Source: Conchocele bisecta (lineage: Eukaryota > Mollusca > Bivalvia > Lucinida > Thyasiridae). Taken from it: a stretch of DNA of 64,000 nt. Positions 48,601 through 54,600 of the stretch are shown in pieces; within the stretch, counting starts at the first letter, position 1, and each line of letters starts with the position of its first letter. The stretch lies in NCBI GenBank assembly GCA_029237695.1, contig CM055269.1, positions 29,794,956 through 29,858,955 of the forward strand, written 5' to 3'. The notes beneath the pieces are model-generated. The model saw only the letters and a program-made list of their open reading frames with translations. It was not told the origin of the DNA and searched no databases. The position numbers and the translations under genes are program-made.

Positions 48601-51600
48601 TCCTTATTTGTAAAATATTTGTTTGGTTAATTGAACCAGTCCCTGTGGTCATTTGTGGCTGTGACTGAGGAAATGGGGCTTATGTGACCAGTGATTATGA
48701 TCATGTGATTTGTGACCAGTGTAGCTCCTGATGAAATAGCACACTCTGTAGCCTGATAATGATCCATACAGCTTGTTAAAACCATGACGGGTGTTTCATT
48801 GATGGAATGGCGAACAGTGCAGATCCTGATCAGACTGCGGATCTGGATCTACACTAGTCACAAAACCCATAAGCCCCATTTCTCCAGTCACAGCCACATT
48901 TAGCCATGATGACTGATACAAGTTCGTCATTGTTAACAGCAAAGTAAAAACCGATCCTGTCGGCATGTATAACTGGCTGGTCTGAGATTCCAAATGCCTT
49001 ATTTTATGTCAGATCATAGCCCGAACATTATTGGGTCTATTTTGTGTGTGGATAGCGCAGTTACAGTCAGTTACAGTCAGTTACAGTCAGAATTGAAATG
49101 TCGTCCCACAAAAAAGATCTGTATGCAGTAATTGATGTTTCGGTGAATTATGGTGAGCATCAGACGGGAAGGTTTGTCACAAAGATGGGAAGGCTTGTCG
49201 CATGATAGGAAGTGGTCACATGGTAGGAAGGCTTGTCACGCAGATAGGAAAGCTTGTCACATGGTAGAAATAGTTTTCACATCATATGAAGGCTTGTGAG
49301 ATGGGAAGGCTTGTCACAAACATAGGAAGGCTTATCGCACAATGGGAAGGGTTGTCACATGATAGGAAGGCTTGTTTGAAAGATGGGAAGGCTTGTCACA
49401 AAGATAGGAAGGCTTGTCGCAAGATGGAAGGGTGGTCACATGGTAGGAAGGGTTATCACAAAGATAGGAAGGGTTGTCATGAAGATATGAAGGTTTGTCG
49501 CATTATAGGTATGCATGTCGCAAAGATAGGATGCTTGTCTCAAAGATAGGCATGTCCTAAATATATATAACGTGTGAGTGTAGATTATGTCCTTGACCCC
49601 CTGTACTGAGGTGGAGAAGTTTGTGACGACCAATACCCAGGAGCTGGCTAAGGACAAGTGGTTGTGTCCCATCTCGGGCAAGAAGTTCAAGGGGCCCGAG
49701 TTTGTCCGCAAGCACATCTTTAACAAGCACGCCGAGAAGGTGGAGGAGGTCAAACAGGAGGTAATATCTGAACTTCTACAGAACAGTATATGGGATGTCT
49801 TCCTTATCACATCTCCTATATTGCTACTGTTAATAGAATAGAATAGATGTATTTATTCAGCAATACCAATAATACAAAGGTCTACACCGTACATAAAATA
49901 TGAACATTCAGCAATTTACATTCAAATTTGATGAAAGGAGAACACGCAAAATTTAATTTTATGTGTGCTTTTTGTCAACTTTGGATGTCATTTACAAAAA
50001 GATATTCTTGAAAGCAACGGGGTAGAAAGTCGAATAACGTTTGACTATGCTTGGCTAATATTTGACTAACTGAAATTTCATTAATTTCATTAATTTTCGT
50101 CTGGGTCAAATTTCGTTATTGCGCCCAAAAATACATATTCGTCGGGGCGTAAATTCGTCAGGCAAGTTTGCTAAAATTGCACTTTCCTCATGTTCGAAAT
50201 TCGTCATTTCAGCTTCAAAAAATGTTTACTTGTCAGCACTTATTGTATGCTGAGCCTCTTTTTGAAAACAGTTACCTTGTTATCGGTTTGTGACCTTTCG
50301 GCGACCTTAGCAAATCTTGGTTAATTCAATGACACATATTGCATATCGATTCTTTCTGATACGTCGGCTGTGTAGTATCGGATACATTGTATTCCAAACG
50401 GCATAGATCTGCGGTAATCCCATGTAAGATATGAACTTCTACAAATAGTTGTCAATTAAAAAACATCCTAGGCATGAATATACGATGCTCAGTTTTTGTT
50501 TACACTGATTGGTCTACAGTGACAAGCCTGTCTGTCAATTAGTAGACTTTAAGCAGATGCCTCCCTCGTCAATTTTGAGAGTGTAAATGTCATGCCGCGG
50601 GCACAGTTATATCAAAGATTAATACACACTATTGGTGACGTCATTCACGTATGCGACATTGCTTACCGGGCTGCTATCTGACAAATCCTGGTTTATTGCA
50701 TTAGCGGCCTATAACCAGACCCCTGGAGACTTCCAGGGTGTCCAGTTCAGAGAGGTTCCACTGCACACGTGCGTGAGAATCATTGCATGTGGCATTCTTC
50801 AACAACTACCTATTTGATCCGAAGCGTCTATATTTTCATTCTATAGCCCACCTATTCTATGTGGCCTACATGCCGAAGGTCCAGGTATCATTATTTCAAA
50901 ATTCACGTTAAATTTTTTACATACCTTACATATCCACAACCATTGCACAGATTTAGTTCAAATGTGGCTGTAACTGCAGAAATGGGGCTTGTGGGTTTTG
51001 CAACCAGTTTTGCACTGTTCGTCATTCCATCAATGAAACACTCATCATGCTTCTAACGAGCAATATAATAGGTGCAGTCATACAGTTCTCGGACTCTTGA
51101 TAAAACGCTTATACCTGCCACATTGTTCATTTTTATATGAACATTACATCTCATCAAATTGAATTGATTTGAAAATAAGAACATAATTTGCGACAATCCA
51201 TTCGCACGTAATGCATAATTATAGAAACGAAATAACGTTACTATGGAGCAGTTGAAAAATCAACATTTCATGAAATACCTGTGTTTTGAGTTTCATAGTT
51301 GTGCGGAGTATGTTTCGACTTTGTTTGTTTGAAAACAAGCGTATTATATAACATGGATGCAGGTAGTGCATGAAATTTTAAGTAAAAAATTGTGACGTCG
51401 CGTCAATGGATGGAGTAATGTTCCGCTATTATTTCCATGTTGGGCTGCATAGTGACTTCAACTGAGATTTGTTCATTCTAACACTGTGGCAAAATATTGT
51501 CACATGTCTATTATACATGTACAGCCGAGCACCAGTATCTCGAACATCAGTATCTCGATGATTCACTAAAGTCCCGAATTATATCCTTATTTGTTTAATA

Positions 51601-54600
51601 TAAATTTTCCTGGCTATCTCGACCATGCCCTATCTATCTCGAATGTTCATTCTGTGCCCTCCGCATAAAAATCTCGATCACATGGATAAATCGCCTAAGT
51701 GCCTGGCTGCCAAGATCGATTTGGTTGACACTGATTTTCCAAACATATCAAACACAACAAAATAGATTTACACCTACCTCAGGTTGTTTGCTTAATTAGT
51801 CTACCTGAATATATTTGTGTGTTTGTCACGATTCATTAAGCATATCACGCTGGTCATTTACACAAGTCACAAACGCCACCTTGTAATGTTAATTAGCTTA
51901 CTACCTTTGGTCATTAGTTAATTGGTGATTGTTTACTCGTGGTGTAATGGGTAACATGATTTCATATATTTCGCGAAAATATTCGACCATATCTCTACAT
52001 CACTATCTCGAACCTAGTCCTATCTGGACTATATGGTCATGCGTACGTTTTTCAATAACGCATGAACCACTTCACCGATTTTGATAATATTTGGCCACAA
52101 TGTGTGTATAGGGATGGTGCTTTGTTTTTTTGCAAACGACCCACGTCCAACCGCCAAATGTCCAGTTAAGTCAATGTTAAGTTCACCTTGTTTGTAAGAT
52201 TCATTTTATCAAGGCTGCCAGCGAGGGAATTAGCTTAGTGATAACGATGCCCTTGTTGTAGTGGTAACTGGTTGTACTAAATACATTCAATAGGTAATTG
52301 TATTGGTACACATCCAAAACTGGTTATAGGTGGCGTTCTTCAACAACTACCTGTTGGGACTCAAAGCGGCCGTCTGGATGATGTATTAATACACGTTCAT
52401 GTAACACGTTATAGGTGGCGTTCTTCAACAACTACCTGCTGGACCCGAAGCGGCCCCAGTTACAGGAGCACCCCGGCAACAAGCAGGGCGGGACCCCGGG
52501 GGCGTCGCCGGGTGGGCCCCAGTACCCCAGCCCTGGGGCGGGCTACCCCCCTGGACACTCCCCCGCGGGCATGATGGGCTACGGCCAGCAGCGGCCTCCC
52601 ATGATGCAGGGATATAGAGGTATGCAGTGGTTGATTAGGATCTTATATGTAGCATATTTCACCAACATTGCAAAGTATACTTTTCTAGCAAAGTATACTT
52701 TGAAGGAGTAATCATTTATTTTTCCCGAAATGCATTATCTCGTATAGAACTAACGACTTCATATATTTCATTATTAAAAGTATGCAGAATTATTATATTG
52801 AATTTATTACAAAATGGCTGTGATAATGTAATAAATTCAGTATAATAAAAATTAATAAATTTATCCTTAAATTGAAAATTTCTCCCTCAAAGTATACTTT
52901 GCTAGAAATGTATACTTTGCAATGTTGGTGAAATAGGCTACTTGGTATTGTGGGGGGATGATCATGATGGGTGTTCCCACTTACTTGCTGTGTTAGTTGC
53001 GGCTTCCCATAATGCAGTGATATAGAAGTGAGCTGTGGTCCAATAGGATCTCTTCCTTGTGGGATAATCATGTGTGTTACAATTGACTTGTTGTGTTGGC
53101 TTAATTAATCTTGCACTTGAATGATAGAATTTTAACTTTCTATGTAGTTTGTCATCATAGGATTTGATTCATACCGTAATGATGAATTAATAGGATTCAC
53201 ACCTGGGGGCCGTTTCACTAAACTTTGTACGACTAAAATGTTCGTAAGTGCAAAATTAGGATTTCACATTAACAATGTAAATCCATCAATTGAAATTTCC
53301 AGACGATCCTAAATTTGCACATTTTAGTCGTACAAAATTTAGTGAAACGGGCCCTTGGGGCCAAGTGATCCAGCGTAGTGAGGGTGCCTGGCACTGGATG
53401 ATGGGACGTAAAACCCCAATAATCCATCAATCCTATATGTGTGTTCTCTGTAGGAGGAATGCCACCATCACCATACCAACAGCCATCGTCGTACAACCGC
53501 CGGGAACCATACAGTGGTGGACGAGACCGGGAACCAGAGAATCGATCTCGGGGCCATAGCCGACCTTACACCAAGTAGGCATTTATTTAGACACCAACGA
53601 GAATTAGACAGTCTGTCGGTTGACCCCATTTGAGACATGCCATGATTTTGTACCTATGTGCGATTTTTCATGAAATATATTTACAGAAACTGATATTGTC
53701 TGTATATGAAGTCCATTTCCAATGTTTCCACGTTTTTTCACAATAAAATCACTATTTGATGGAATTTAATAAAATACTTTTTTTGGGGGAGGGTGACTTT
53801 TGTTATTGATAAAAAAGTACTTACATTTAATTATTTTTTAGATTTAATGTGTTTTATAGCCAAAGGTTCGTTGGCAGCAAAACGTGGAACAGACAGTAGG
53901 TACAAAATAACATGGCGCATCTCATATGTCTATTGAATTTCCTCCTAACCAGTCACAATATTCACGAGGAAATAAATTGTTCTCTACACGCTACCAGTAT
54001 TTGATTGAGTGCGTATAATCAAACATCATTAGTAAACATGGTAAACAATTTCATAGAAACTTGGCTTAGTCTTGTTTCTTATGAACCCTGCAAACTCATA
54101 AGATCATGTACATAATAATGTGACCAACAGAAGTCAAAACCACTGGGGCCCGTTTCACTAAACTTTGTACGACTAAAATGTGTGTATGTGCAAATTTAGG
54201 ATCGTCTGTAAATTTCAATTGATGGATTTACATTTATTGAGCATAGGCTGCATATGCAGCCTATGCTCAATAAATGTAAATCCAATAATTGTTTACAAGA
54301 AAATATTGTTAATGTGAAATTTACAGACTATCATAATTTTGCACTTACAAACCTTTTAGTTGTACAAAGTTTAGTGAAACGGCCCCCTGTGCCCAGTTGC
54401 TCAAAACCTCTGTTAGCTTAACAGACTATCATAAGTTTGCACTTACGAACATTTTAGTCGTACAAAGTTTAGTGAAACGGCCCCCTGTGCCCAATTGCTC
54501 AAAACCTCTGTTAGCTTAACAGACTATCATAAGTTTGCACTTACGAACATTTTAGTCGTACAAAGTTTAGTGAAACGGCCCCCTGTGCCCAGTTGCTCAA

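Larger units (their letters stand above)
48598..49606 (+). other. SRRT intron 17: U12-type AT-AC intron
   Basis: The intron starts ATATCCTTATTTG and ends CCTTGACCCCCTGTAC. The 5' end matches the U12 donor consensus ATATCCTT. TCCTTGAC at 49590-49597 matches the U12 branch consensus TCCTTRAC, with the branch A 10 nt from the terminal AC. Only these ends keep the SRRT frame. The interior holds a MITE (48652-48903), a 10-bp tandem repeat and a 19-bp minisatellite that stops about 30 nt short of the branch site. Removal would need the minor spliceosome (U11/U12/U4atac/U6atac). Confidence 0.88.
49761..52414 (+). other. SRRT intron 18: repeat fragments and exon ghosts
   Basis: Besides the two exon 19 ghosts it holds a small palindrome fragment (50720-50765), a MITE fragment (50962-51072), a pogo-like stretch (51521-52035: AGCCGAGCACCAGTATCTCG at the left, CACTATCTCGAACCTAG at the right) and a repeat shared with 1976-3250 (52040-52240). 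The rest is unremarkable. Confidence 0.6.

Noticed and set aside
48598..48615. GT donor at TATTT/GTAAAATA as the end of exon 17
   Set aside because: It adds AYPYL-like residues and puts exon 18 out of frame; the ATATCCTT donor restores the conserved DPE-EVEKF.
49286..49549. Lys/Gly-rich open frame before exon 18
   Set aside because: It is the 19-bp minisatellite read as protein, inside the U12-type intron.
49160..49560. CRISPR-like array
   Set aside because: The repeats are degenerate, contiguous and without unique spacers, in a eukaryotic intron.
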